The position numbers and the translations under genes were made by a program. From NCBI RefSeq assembly GCF_001938945.1, contig NZ_MKIO01000021.1, positions 496,001 through 560,000 of the forward strand: 64,000 bases of DNA. Direction: 5' to 3'. This DNA is from Xaviernesmea rhizosphaerae (GTDB lineage: Bacteria > Pseudomonadota > Alphaproteobacteria > Rhizobiales > Rhizobiaceae). Under the pieces are notes generated by a model, which did not search any database, was not told the DNA's origin, and saw only the letters and a program-made list of their open reading frames with translations. Positions 26,160-34,938 of the stretch are shown here, piece after piece (the first letter of the stretch is position 1; every line of letters begins with the position of its first letter).

Positions 26160-26780
26160 ATGCGCAGGAGCGGCGGGAACCGGCCGGACATTCGGCGGCC
26201 GATGATGATGGCGGCCGTCTCGGCGATGATGCTGATGCAACCGGCCCTTTCGCCGGCACGGGCCGCAGACATGACCGCGCCGGTGCGCGAAATCATGACG
26301 GAGGCCGAGCGGGGCTGGTCGGAGACGCCGAGCGGCGAGCCGCGCGACTATTTCGACGCGGAGCGGCTGAAGCGGATCTACAGTGCCGATTTCAACCGCG
26401 CCTATGCGGCGGCGGCGAAATTTCCGGCCTATGAGGATGGCGGCTCGCCCTTCGACTATGACGTGATCGTCAGCGGCCAGGACAGCTGCACGCTGAAGGA
26501 TATCCACATCGAGGAAAAGCCCGCGGCCGGCGGCGCAACGCCGGTCGAGGTGAGCTTCGACAACAAGCATTGCCTGGCGGAGGAGGGCGCGCCGCCGCCA
26601 GACCAGAGCCATCTGACCTTCCGCATGATCGAGGAGAACGGCCATGTCGTCATCGATGACATCATCCGCCCCGATGCCGCCGGCTCGCTGAAGGGCGAAC
26701 TGGACGAGATGGCCAAGCTGGCGGCGGACGAGGCCGGCAAGGACGGCAAGGACGGCAAGGACGGCAAGGACGGCAACTGA
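26160..26780 (+). CDS. Hypothetical secreted protein with C-terminal KDG repeats
   Basis: The protein of about 206 residues has an Arg-rich start, a signal-like hydrophobic stretch (MMMAAVSAMMLMQPALSPAR, ending ARA), a mature domain with two cysteines (SGQDSCTLKDIHIEE and SFDNKHCLAEE) that could form a disulfide, and a C-terminus of four exact KDG units. I do not recognise the family. Start choice is between ATG 26160 (AGGGGA eight bases upstream) and ATG 26142. Periplasmic location is inferred. The gene stands alone between icd (divergent) and trmJ. Confidence 0.6.
   Translation: MRRSGGNRPDIRRPMMMAAVSAMMLMQPALSPARAADMTAPVREIMTEAERGWSETPSGEPRDYFDAERLKRIYSADFNRAYAAAAKFPAYEDGGSPFDYDVIVSGQDSCTLKDIHIEEKPAAGGATPVEVSFDNKHCLAEEGAPPPDQSHLTFRMIEENGHVVIDDIIRPDAAGSLKGELDEMAKLAADEAGKDGKDGKDGKDGN
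26736..26771 (+). repeat. Four tandem 9-bp units GGCAAGGAC
   Basis: Four identical copies of GGCAAGGAC in frame encode (GKD)4 at the end of the hypothetical secreted protein, and the gene ends in GGCAACTGA. The identical copies suggest recent slippage and likely length variation between strains. Confidence 0.85.
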
Positions 26781-26936
26781 ACTCCGGATTCTCCGCGCCG
26801 ACGGCCGTTTTACCCTGCTGAGGGGAAAAAACTGCTACGCGCTTGCCGCCCGGATGCGGTAGAGGAGCGGTCTTTCCCGGCCTGGTCGCGCGCTTGCGCG
26901 CCCGGCCGGGGCGAACCGCAACAGGATCAGGACGAC

Positions 26937-27800
26937 ATGGCAGGAACGAACAGCGAGAAACCGCTTCTGGCCGAGGGGCCGGCGATCATTCTCGTCCACC
27001 CGCAGCTCGGCGAGAATATCGGCATGGTGGCGCGTGCCATGGCCAATTTCGGCCTGGCGGAGCTGCGGCTCGTTTCCCCGCGCGATGGCTGGCCGAGCGA
27101 AAAGGCGCGGGCCGCGGCCAGCCGTGCCGATCACGTGATCGACGGCGTGAAGGTGTTCGAGACGACGCGCGAGGCAGTGGCCGATCTCGAATTCGTCTAT
27201 GCGACCACCGCGCGCGACCGCGATGGCTTCAAGGAGGTGCGCGCGCCGGGCGTGGCCGCCGAGACGCTGCGCGCCCGCTTTCGCGCTGGCCAGCCGGTCG
27301 GCATCCTGTTCGGCCGCGAGCGCACGGGGCTCACCAATGACGAGATCGCGCTCGCCGACGAGATCGTCACCTTCCCGGTCAATCCCGCCTTCGCCTCGCT
27401 CAACCTGGCGCAGGCCGTCCTGCTCATGTCCTATGAGTGGATGAAATCGGGGCTGGAATCGCTTGAATCCGTTCCCTTCCAGGCGCCCGAACAGCCCCCG
27501 GCCACCAAGACCCATCTGCATGGCCTGTTCGACCATATCGAGGAGGCGCTGGACGCGCGCGGTTACTTCCGTCCGCCGGAGAAGAAGCCAAAGCTGGTGG
27601 AAAACCTGCGCGCGGTGCTGACCCGCCCGGGCTTCAGCCTGACCGAGATCCAGGTGATCCGCGGCGTGATCTCCTCGCTCGACCGCTTCACCCGCGAAGC
27701 GCCGCGCGGCTCGTCCCGTGCGGCCGGTCTCGTCTCGCGCAAGGCGGTGCGGGCCGAGGCGCACGAGGCGGCTTCCGGTGCCGAGGATGCGGATGGCTGA
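26937..27800 (+). CDS. trmJ: tRNA (cytidine/uridine-2'-O-)-methyltransferase TrmJ-like (SpoU family)
   Basis: The 287-residue protein carries the three SPOUT-knot motifs: [20 protein letters not shown] (motif 1), [20 protein letters not shown] (motif 2) and [20 protein letters not shown] (motif 3). The C-terminal extension with a [20 protein letters not shown] segment is typical of TrmJ, which 2'-O-methylates position 32 of tRNAs using S-adenosylmethionine. It overlaps the start of murI by a few bases, so the two are co-translated. ATG 26937 matches the usual N-terminus. Confidence 0.9.
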   Translation: MAGTNSEKPLLAEGPAIILVHPQLGENIGMVARAMANFGLAELRLVSPRDGWPSEKARAAASRADHVIDGVKVFETTREAVADLEFVYATTARDRDGFKEVRAPGVAAETLRARFRAGQPVGILFGRERTGLTNDEIALADEIVTFPVNPAFASLNLAQAVLLMSYEWMKSGLESLESVPFQAPEQPPATKTHLHGLFDHIEEALDARGYFRPPEKKPKLVENLRAVLTRPGFSLTEIQVIRGVISSLDRFTREAPRGSSRAAGLVSRKAVRAEAHEAASGAEDADG

Positions 27801-28623
27801 GGGGTCGCTTGCCCCGACCAGCGCTTCGCCCGTGCTCCTGTTCGACAGCGGCATTGGCGGCTTGACCGTGCTGCGCGAAGCGCGGGTGCTGATGCCGGAA
27901 CGCTCCTTCCTCTATGTGGCCGACGATGCCGGCTTTCCCTATGGCGACTGGCCGGAGGAGGCGCTGAACGCGCGGCTGGTCACGCTGTTCGGGCAGTTGA
28001 TCGAGACTTACCGGCCCGAGATCTGCGTGGTGGCCTGCAATACGGCCTTCACGCTGGCCGGGGCCGCGCTGCGCGCCGCCTATCCGGCCATGCGCTTCGT
28101 CGGGACGGTGCCGGCGATCAAGCCGGCGGCCGAGCGCACCCGCTCCGGCCTGGTCTCCGTGCTGGCAACGCCCGGCACGGTGCGGCGCGCCTATACCCGC
28201 GATCTCATCCAGTCCTTCGCCAGCCGCTGCACGGTCAATCTTGTCGGCTCGGCCCATCTCGCGCGCATGGCCGAGCGCGCCATTCGCGGCGAGCCGCTGG
28301 ACGAGGCGGCGGTGCTGGCGGAAATCGCGCCGTGCTTCGTGGAGACGGAGGGCGCGCGCACCGATATCGTCGTGCTGGCCTGCACCCACTATCCCTTCCT
28401 CGCCAATCTCTTCCGTCGGCTGGCGCCCTGGCCGGTCGACTGGCTGGACCCCGCCGAGGCCATTGCCCGGCAGGCGCGGCGGCTGGTGCCGCTGACGGAG
28501 GAGGGCTGGAACGACGAGAACGAGGACCGGGCAGTCTTTACCTCGGGCGATCCGGATTTCGCCACTCGCCGCCTTCTGCATGGGTTCGGCTTGCGGCTCG
28601 CCCCGCCGCCACCCTTTGCCTGA
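27793..28623 (+). CDS. murI: Glutamate racemase
   Basis: The 276-residue protein has [19 protein letters not shown] at the start, the first catalytic cysteine in [13 protein letters not shown], the [11 protein letters not shown] loop and the second catalytic cysteine in [18 protein letters not shown]. It interconverts L- and D-glutamate for peptidoglycan synthesis in the cytoplasm. GAGG seven bases before ATG 27793 favours that start over ATG 27787. It overlaps trmJ, so expression is tied to it. Confidence 0.94.
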   Translation: MAEGSLAPTSASPVLLFDSGIGGLTVLREARVLMPERSFLYVADDAGFPYGDWPEEALNARLVTLFGQLIETYRPEICVVACNTAFTLAGAALRAAYPAMRFVGTVPAIKPAAERTRSGLVSVLATPGTVRRAYTRDLIQSFASRCTVNLVGSAHLARMAERAIRGEPLDEAAVLAEIAPCFVETEGARTDIVVLACTHYPFLANLFRRLAPWPVDWLDPAEAIARQARRLVPLTEEGWNDENEDRAVFTSGDPDFATRRLLHGFGLRLAPPPPFA

Positions 28624-28881
28624 TGTTAAGCGTTCCTCCGCCGGATCTACGCCCTTTTTCCTAAATCTCTTTTTGAGTTTTCCTCGCTATCTATAATCAG
28701 GAAAAGCGTTTTCCGATTTTGTCGTGAGATCAATAGAAATCGGCGACATCCAGGGAGAAGCCTGTGGGTTAAGCACCCCCGATGCTCGGCAGGCGGGGGT
28801 CGCCATGCTAGACTTGATCTTTGCCCGGGGTACGCGATGTCCTCCCGGTCAGCATCTGCCCCGCATGAAACGAGGATCCCC

Positions 28882-30405
28882 ATGAACGTCGGCATCGATA
28901 TGGGCACCGGCCCCGAAGGCGCGCCGGTTCCCATGGATATCGAGGAACTCCTGGCCACCCGTCTCCTGGTTCAGGGAAATTCCGGCTCCGGCAAGTCCTA
29001 TCTCCTGCGCCGCCTGCTGGAGCAGTCCGCACCCTGGGTCCAGCAATGCGTGATTGACCCCGAGGGCGATTTCGTCACGCTGGCGGACCGGTATGGCCAT
29101 GTCGTCATCGAGGGCGAGCGTACGGATGGCGAGCTGGTGGGCATCGCCACGCGCATTCGCCAGCACCGTGTTTCCTGCGTGCTCTCGCTCGAGGGGTTGG
29201 ATATCGAGCAGCAGATGCGCACCGCCGGCATCTTCCTGAACGCCCTGTTCGATGCCGACCGCGACTATTGGTATTCGATGCTGGTGGTGGTGGACGAGGC
29301 ACAGCTGTTCGCGCCTTCGGTGAGCGGCGACGTATCGGAAGAGGCGCGCAAGCTCTCGCTGGGCGCCATGACCAATCTGATGTGCCGCGGCCGCAAGCGC
29401 GGCCTCGCCGGCGTCATCGCCACGCAGCGCCTGGCCAAGCTCGCCAAGAATGTCGCCGCCGAAGCCTCGAACTTCCTGATGGGGCGCACCTTCCTCGACA
29501 TCGACATGGCGCGCGCGGCCGATCTGCTGGGCATGGACCGGCGTACGGCGGAGATGTTCCGCGACCTGAAGCGCGGCACTTTCGTGGCGCTCGGTCCGGC
29601 AGTGTCGCGCCGTCCGCTGAAAGTGTCGATCGGCCCGGTCGAAACCTCCGCCCGCTCCACCAGCCCGAAACTGACGCCCCTGCCGGAAGTGGGCGGCAAT
29701 GTCGAGGATCTGATCTTCACGCCGGATGCCGATGAACTGACCCGGCCGCTGCCGCGCCGCCCGGTTGCCAGCGCGCGTCCCACCACGGAGATCCTCGCCG
29801 AGCTGTCGAAGCCGCGCCCGGAACTGACGCCGGCGCCCGCGCCGCAAAGCGCCAACCCGCGCCCAGCCCAGCCGGACATGACGCCGGAAGAGCGCGAATC
29901 GCTGATGGATCAGATTCTGGAAGAGATCCTCGACAATCCGAATGCAGCCTACCGCCCCGATGGCGAGCTGTTTCAGGACTTTCTCGTGCGCTGCCGCATT
30001 CGCCGCGTGCCCGGCGCAGCCCTGTCGCTTTCCGCCTTCCGCCGCAAGATGGCGATCGCCCGTTCGGGCGTCGATGCGCAGACGGCGGACAGCGAGGGAT
30101 GGCGCACCGCGCTCGATCTCTCAAGGCAGGTGACGGAGGATCTGCAGGGCGTGTTCCTGCTGGTGGCCCAGGCGGCGCTGCGTGCGCTGCCATGCCCCTC
30201 GGATGCGATGATCGCGCGCGCCTATGGCACCCATTCCGCCCGCCGCGCCCGCCGCCTGCTCGGCTACTTCGAGGAGCAGGGGCTGGTGGTGCTGCACAGC
30301 GACCCGTTCGGGCGCCGCATCGTCGCCTTCCCCGACCTGCAGGCCGAGACCGCGCCCGGTGCCGCCGACGCGCCGCCGGAGGAAACGCGCGCCGCTGCGG
30401 AGTAA
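28882..30405 (+). CDS. HerA/FtsK-superfamily ATPase (DUF87-type ATP-binding protein)
   Basis: The 507-residue protein has an early P-loop (LVQGNSGSGKSYLLRRLLEQ, about residues 32-51), a Walker B region with MLVVVDEAQLFAP, and an RKRGLAGVIATQRLAKLAKN sensor region followed by NFLMGRTFLDIDMARAADLL. This is the HerA/DUF87 group of DNA-translocating or DNA-processing ATPases. A Pro-rich linker (about 300-340) leads to a C-terminal domain with a winged-helix-like part (MIARAYGTHSARRARRLLGY). No NurA-type nuclease gene is adjacent. It is probably a chromosomal, conserved alphaproteobacterial protein of undefined role. ATG 28882 has GAGGA upstream. Confidence 0.82.
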   Translation: MNVGIDMGTGPEGAPVPMDIEELLATRLLVQGNSGSGKSYLLRRLLEQSAPWVQQCVIDPEGDFVTLADRYGHVVIEGERTDGELVGIATRIRQHRVSCVLSLEGLDIEQQMRTAGIFLNALFDADRDYWYSMLVVVDEAQLFAPSVSGDVSEEARKLSLGAMTNLMCRGRKRGLAGVIATQRLAKLAKNVAAEASNFLMGRTFLDIDMARAADLLGMDRRTAEMFRDLKRGTFVALGPAVSRRPLKVSIGPVETSARSTSPKLTPLPEVGGNVEDLIFTPDADELTRPLPRRPVASARPTTEILAELSKPRPELTPAPAPQSANPRPAQPDMTPEERESLMDQILEEILDNPNAAYRPDGELFQDFLVRCRIRRVPGAALSLSAFRRKMAIARSGVDAQTADSEGWRTALDLSRQVTEDLQGVFLLVAQAALRALPCPSDAMIARAYGTHSARRARRLLGYFEEQGLVVLHSDPFGRRIVAFPDLQAETAPGAADAPPEETRAAAE

Positions 30406-30530
30406 GATGGCACACGGAAGGTGCGTTATGCCGTGCCTTTGCATATACGCCGGATCAACGGCTTCGTCATGATCGGGGTTGCCCCTGATATCTGCAAACG
30501 CCTGATGTCTCTACGAATCACTGACCATGG

Positions 30531-30560
30531 CAGATCCTCGAGACAAGCCCGAGGATGACG
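30531..30560. repeat. Palindromic repeat, copy 1 (divergent, solo)
   Basis: CAGATCCTCGAGACAAGCCC followed by GAGGATGACG is a variant of the element seen three times around 47.3-47.8 kb. Its arms ATCCTCG and CGAGGAT are intact. It lies between the HerA-like gene and the NUDIX fusion gene, both ending towards it. Confidence 0.8.
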
Positions 30561-30610
30561 TCGCGCGTGATCGTCAGAACTTCGGATCAGGCCTATCGCG
30601 TCCCTGCTTG

Positions 30611-31420
30611 TCAGCGCTCGCCGTGACAAGCCTCGGGCGTCCCCTGGTGGAACCGCATCTGCCATCGGCCGTCTATCCAGCCCCACAGAGAGCTGCGCAG
30701 CCTGATCTTGCTCAATGCGCCGTCGATGCGCTCGCCCGTGCGATAGAGCAGCTGTGCCTCACCGGGGGCAAGCGCGCGAAGCTGGTAATCCCAGGCTTCG
30801 ACCGGCGCGCGCGGGCGCATCGTCGCCTCGTCCGCCATGGCGGCGATGATCTCGTCGCGCTGGTAGACGCGTCCCGAACTGCCGATCTCGACAAAATCCT
30901 CCGCCAGCAGCGCCGCGACCGCCTCGGCATTGGCGCGAATGGCGGGCTGATGCAGGCGTTCTTCCAGCAGACGCAGGTGATCGAGATCCTGGACGGGAGC
31001 AGCGGAAGCAGCGCGCAACGCCACCACGGCATCGCGGGCGAAGACCGACATCGGAGCGGGCAGGGCGTCGAGCGGGAACCAGCCGATCTCTGCGATCTTG
31101 TCCGGCTCGGTCAGCCAGGGCTCGCCTGTGGTCTCGTCCGTCACATAGATGAGCGATACCCAGTGCTGGCGGTCGGCCGGGATGATCTGCTCGCTGAGGC
31201 AGAGAAAGCGCAAGGCGCCGATCGTCAGCCCGCTCTCCTCTTCCGCCTCGCGCCGCGCGGCCTCGGCCGCTGTCTCGCCATGGTCGACCTTACCGCCGAC
31301 GATCGTCCAGTGGTGGGCCTCAGGCGCCTTCATGCGCCTGGCCATCAGCAGGCGACCCTCGCGCAGGATCGCCAGGCCACAGCCGACGCCGGGAAAGGTC
31401 AGGCCCGGTTTGGCGACCAT
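30611..31420 (-). CDS. NUDIX hydrolase fused to an NTF2-like (DUF4440) domain
   Basis: The 269-residue protein begins MVAKPGLTFPGVGCGLAILR and contains a NUDIX box in WTIVGGKVDHGETAAEAARREAEEESGL (GK-x-GE-x7-REAxEE pattern, about residues 41-63). From about residue 145 it continues into an NTF2/SnoaL-like domain (LLEERLHQPAIRANAEAVAA, LLAEDFVEIGSSGRVYQRDE, RTGERIDGALSKIRLRSSLW). NUDIX enzymes hydrolyse nucleoside diphosphate derivatives; the second domain may bind a ligand. The frame is open up to 31561, but a strong terminator lies in that part, so I start at ATG 31420. Confidence 0.86.
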   Translation of the reverse strand: MVAKPGLTFPGVGCGLAILREGRLLMARRMKAPEAHHWTIVGGKVDHGETAAEAARREAEEESGLTIGALRFLCLSEQIIPADRQHWVSLIYVTDETTGEPWLTEPDKIAEIGWFPLDALPAPMSVFARDAVVALRAASAAPVQDLDHLRLLEERLHQPAIRANAEAVAALLAEDFVEIGSSGRVYQRDEIIAAMADEATMRPRAPVEAWDYQLRALAPGEAQLLYRTGERIDGALSKIRLRSSLWGWIDGRWQMRFHQGTPEACHGER

Positions 31421-31480
31421 GTCGATCGGTTCCAAAAGATCACCTGCAGTCCTATCAGCGCCGGTGGCATCCTCAACGAC

Positions 31481-31512
31481 AAAAGGCGCACGCATCGCTG
31501 CGTCCGCCTTTT
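31481..31512 (-). terminator. Rho-independent terminator of the RhlE-type helicase gene
   Basis: AAAAGGCG (31481-31488) and ACGCA pair with TGCGT and CGCCTTTT (31505-31512) around a four-base loop. On the reverse strand it follows the helicase stop (31564) by about 50 bases and ends in a T run. Confidence 0.85.
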
Positions 31513-31563
31513 CGTCTTGTTTGCCCTGCGCGTCCGCCTCAAGCGGCTGCGCGCCCATCATGC

Positions 31564-33111
31564 TCAGGCCTTGCCGGCGATCAGCATGAAGGCCGGGATA
31601 TCGTCGCCGAAGCCGACGGGGGTCGGGCCGTCATCCTGATCGCGGCGATAGCGGTTGCGCCGATCGCGGTTGTCGTCATTGGCCGGAGCCGGCGCCGGGG
31701 CCGGGCGATTGGCCTGGCGAGCGGAAGTCTGTCCCTTGGGCTGGGCCTTGCGTTCTGCTTTCACGGTATCCGCCTTCGCATTGGTCTCTTCGAGAACGGG
31801 AGTTTCCCCTGACTTCATGTCGGGGCGATGACTGTCGGCTGCACGCGCTTCCGCTTTTGCCTCTGCGCGGGGCGTCTCGGAACGACGGCCGCGATCACGA
31901 TCACGATCCCGCTCACGCCGGCCGCCGCGCTCGCGCTTCGGCTTGGCGCTCTCATAACTCTCGGCCGGCGGCGGAAGTTCAGTCAGATCGCCGTTCAGCC
32001 ACTCGATTTTCTGGTCGATCAGCTTCTCGATCGCGTCGAGATACTTGGTGTCGCGGCGGCTGACCAGCGTGAAGGCAGCGCCGGAGCGCCCAGCACGGCC
32101 GGTCCGGCCGATTCGGTGGACGTAATCCTCGGCATGGATCGGCACGTCGAAATTGAACACATGGCTGACATCGGGAATGTCGAGGCCGCGAGCGGCCACG
32201 TCCGAGGCCACCAGCAGGGTGATCTGATTGTCCTTGAAGCCTGCCAGCATCTTCGTGCGCGAGCTCTGGTCCATGTCGCCATGGAGCGCGCCGACGGAGA
32301 AGCCGTGACGGCTCAGCGAACGGTAGAGATCGGCCACGTCGAGCTTGCGATTGCAGAAGATGATCGCGTTCTTCAGATCTGTCTGCTCGCGGATGAGGTC
32401 GCGCAGAACGGCGCGCTTCTCGTAATCCTTGTCGTGAGTCGCGACGATGCGCTGGGTCACGGTCTTGGCGGTGGAGGAGGGCGGCGCCACCTCGATCCGC
32501 TCGGGATTCTGCAGGAAGCGATCTGCCAGCTTCTGAATCTCCGGCGGCATGGTGGCCGAGAAGAACAGGGTCTGGCGGGTGAAGGGGATCAGCTTGGCGA
32601 TCCGCTCGATATCGGGAATGAAGCCCATGTCGAGCATGCGGTCGGCTTCGTCGATCACCAGGATCTCGACGCCGGTCATCAGCAGCTTGCCGCGCTCGCA
32701 ATGGTCAAGCAGGCGGCCGGGGGTGCAGATCAGCACGTCGGCGCCACGCTCCAGCTTGCGGTCCTGCTCGTCGAAGGACACGCCGCCGATCAGCAGAGCG
32801 ATGTTGAGCTTGTGATTCTTGCCGTATTTCTCGAAGTTTTCGGCCACCTGCGCCGCCAGTTCGCGCGTCGGTTCCAGGATCAGCGTGCGCGGCATGCGCG
32901 CCCGGGCGCGGCCCTTTTCGAGAAGCGTCAGCATCGGCAGAACGAAGGAGGCCGTCTTGCCGGTGCCCGTCTGGGCGATGCCGAGAATGTCGCGATGCTT
33001 CAGCGCGGGCGGAATGGCCCCCGCCTGGATCGGCGTCGGGATCGTGTAGCCGGCGTCGGTGACGGCGGAAAGGACTTTTTGGCTCAGGCCAAGGTCAGCA
33101 AAGGTGGTCAA
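31564..33111 (-). CDS. rhlE: DEAD-box RNA helicase, RhlE type
   Basis: The 515-residue protein has the full motif set in order: a Q motif region (YTIPTPIQAGAIPPALKHRD), motif I AQTGTGKT, Ia PTRELAAQ, Ib TPGRL, II DEAD, III SAT, IV IIFCN, V ARGLDIP and VI HRIGRTGRAG. A basic, low-complexity tail (about residues 380-500, KRERGGRRERDRDRDRGRR) follows and probably binds RNA. RhlE-type helicases remodel RNA in ribosome assembly and mRNA decay. It is preceded by an AT-rich leader of about 100 bases and followed by a strong terminator. Confidence 0.95.
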   Translation of the reverse strand: MTTFADLGLSQKVLSAVTDAGYTIPTPIQAGAIPPALKHRDILGIAQTGTGKTASFVLPMLTLLEKGRARARMPRTLILEPTRELAAQVAENFEKYGKNHKLNIALLIGGVSFDEQDRKLERGADVLICTPGRLLDHCERGKLLMTGVEILVIDEADRMLDMGFIPDIERIAKLIPFTRQTLFFSATMPPEIQKLADRFLQNPERIEVAPPSSTAKTVTQRIVATHDKDYEKRAVLRDLIREQTDLKNAIIFCNRKLDVADLYRSLSRHGFSVGALHGDMDQSSRTKMLAGFKDNQITLLVASDVAARGLDIPDVSHVFNFDVPIHAEDYVHRIGRTGRAGRSGAAFTLVSRRDTKYLDAIEKLIDQKIEWLNGDLTELPPPAESYESAKPKRERGGRRERDRDRDRGRRSETPRAEAKAEARAADSHRPDMKSGETPVLEETNAKADTVKAERKAQPKGQTSARQANRPAPAPAPANDDNRDRRNRYRRDQDDGPTPVGFGDDIPAFMLIAGKA

Positions 33112-33360
33112 AGGGAAAACTGTTTCCGTTCCGGTTCGTCCGAACCCTGGGTTTTTGCGGCTGCAGCAGCATTGTCGCGGGCCTCATAGGCTTAAAGCTG
33201 CGCAAAGTCAAGGAAAGCAGCCTTTTGCCGGGCCGCAGGCAGCGTTTCGACCGCGAAAATGGTTTCCAGCGCGCTATTTTGCATCCGCGAAGCAAGAAGG
33301 CCTCTCAGGCGAGTCGGATCCCGGCTAAAAGAGGCGATCGGCAGCGGTGCGAGCAGCCGC

Positions 33361-34734
33361 CTAATTGAGATAGGGAGCCAGCGTTCGCCCTGCCATCAGA
33401 AAGCGCATGGGATCAACGGGGCGGCCATCCAGCCGCACCTCGTAATGCAGGTGGGGTCCGGTGGAACGGCCGGTATTGCCGGAGAAGCCGAGCGTCGTTC
33501 CGGCCGTCACTTTCTGGCCGTTATGCACCGCGATCTCAGACATATGGGCGTAGCGCGTGGCCACGCCATTGCCATGGTCGATTTCCACGAGATAGCCATA
33601 GGAACCGTTGAAGCCGGCGGTGATCACCGTGCCGGGCGCGGTCGCATGCACGGCCGTTCCCACACCGATGCGGAAATCGATGCCGGAATGCAGGGCGAGG
33701 CGGCCGAGGAAGGGATCGGGGCGGTTGCCGAACGGGCTGGTGATCTGGCTGCCGGGTGCGGGGTTGCTGACCGGCAGGCGCCGCGCCTGCATCCGCGCCG
33801 ATTCGAGCCGGGAAAGAGCGCCGTCGAGGGCCACGAGCGAGCGGTCGAAGCCATCAGGGGCCTGCGGCTCGATATAGGGGCCGCCAACCGCATCCTCGTC
33901 GCCCGCTGTCGGGCTGTTCGCCATGTCGAGCGGCACGCCGACCCGCGTGGCGATCGACTGGATCGCATCCGCCGTCTTGACCGCGTCCGCCGTCAGTGTG
34001 TCGATCTGCGCGCGCTGCTGGCGTTCGATCTGTTTCAGGGAAATCGTCACCTTGGAAAACAGCCGGTCGGCGCGATCGGAAAGGCTTTCGGCCGGGGCGG
34101 CGAGGCGGGCAAAGGCTCGGAGCGGGCCGGTCCGCGAGGGCTCGTCGCGCGGGGGCTCGGCCGGCCTGTCCGCCAGCGTCTTGTCCGCCGGGGTCTTAAG
34201 GCCGATCATCGCCTCGATCGCGCGGATGCCTTGCGCACTGGCGTGCTTGTCACGCGGGGCATAAGCCGGCATCGCCGGCTCCTCCTGCCCGTCGAGCGCC
34301 GGCGCTTCGTCGGCGCGAACATCCAGGCCGGAATCCTCGGCCCGCTCGACCAGGGAGCCGATCCGGCCATTGCGCGAGGAAATGGCCGACTGCTGCTCCA
34401 ACAGCTTTTCCACCTTCTGCTCCACCACCTGCTGGTCGAGCAGCTGCCGGCTGGCCACGCGGTCCACCTGGGCGCGCAACGCGGCGATTCGGTCCTCGTA
34501 ATCATGCTGCATGCGCGCCTGGCGGGCCATGGTGCCGCCGATCAGGTCGTCGCGCAGCATCAGATAGGCCGTGGCGCCGAGAAAGCCGACGCAGGTGAGC
34601 ATGGAAAGTCCGATCGCCGTCGCCGTCATCCACGGTTTCAGCGTGACGTGACGCACCTTTTCGCCACGCGCCAGGATGAGGAGCCAGGGCTCCTTTCGCT
34701 GTCCGAAGACCCGGGATGAGGAAGTGTCTGTCAC
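33361..34734 (-). CDS. M23-family peptidoglycan endopeptidase, membrane anchored
   Basis: The 457-residue protein has one N-terminal membrane helix (TAIGLSMLTCVGFLGATAYL), a coiled-coil segment (about residues 95-160), a linker, and a C-terminal LytM/M23 domain. The zinc ligands are present: HSGIDFRIG (H-x3-D) and PHLHYEVRLDG (H-x-H), so it should be an active D,D-endopeptidase in the periplasm. GTG 34734 was chosen because AGAGG lies six bases before it and the longer frame runs into promoter-like sequence. A CtrA-like box lies about 60 bases upstream, which fits a cell-cycle-controlled cell wall enzyme. Confidence 0.92.
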   Translation of the reverse strand: MTDTSSSRVFGQRKEPWLLILARGEKVRHVTLKPWMTATAIGLSMLTCVGFLGATAYLMLRDDLIGGTMARQARMQHDYEDRIAALRAQVDRVASRQLLDQQVVEQKVEKLLEQQSAISSRNGRIGSLVERAEDSGLDVRADEAPALDGQEEPAMPAYAPRDKHASAQGIRAIEAMIGLKTPADKTLADRPAEPPRDEPSRTGPLRAFARLAAPAESLSDRADRLFSKVTISLKQIERQQRAQIDTLTADAVKTADAIQSIATRVGVPLDMANSPTAGDEDAVGGPYIEPQAPDGFDRSLVALDGALSRLESARMQARRLPVSNPAPGSQITSPFGNRPDPFLGRLALHSGIDFRIGVGTAVHATAPGTVITAGFNGSYGYLVEIDHGNGVATRYAHMSEIAVHNGQKVTAGTTLGFSGNTGRSTGPHLHYEVRLDGRPVDPMRFLMAGRTLAPYLN

Positions 34735-34796
34735 GGGCGACCTCTGGGGCGCGGGACGACCGGCCGCGCATATGAGGACATTGGGCTTTATTAAGG

Positions 34797-34811
34797 TTAA
34801 GATTTCCTTAA
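34797..34811 (-). promoter_or_regulatory. CtrA-like box TTAA-N7-TTAAC upstream of the M23 peptidase
   Basis: TTAA (34797-34800), GATTTCC, TTAA (34808-34811) followed by C matches the full CtrA consensus. It is 63 bases before the GTG of the M23 gene. A third TTAA precedes it (34791-34794). Binding is inferred. Confidence 0.6.
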
Positions 34812-34938
34812 CGCGCCCTTCCGCTCTCCCGGTTCCGCTTCGAAACAAATTGATGAGAGAAATTCTGCAAATATCTGACGCTGTTTGTGAAACGTCGTAT
34901 TCCTTGAGGAGATGAAGCTTTAATGAAATCGACCTGCG

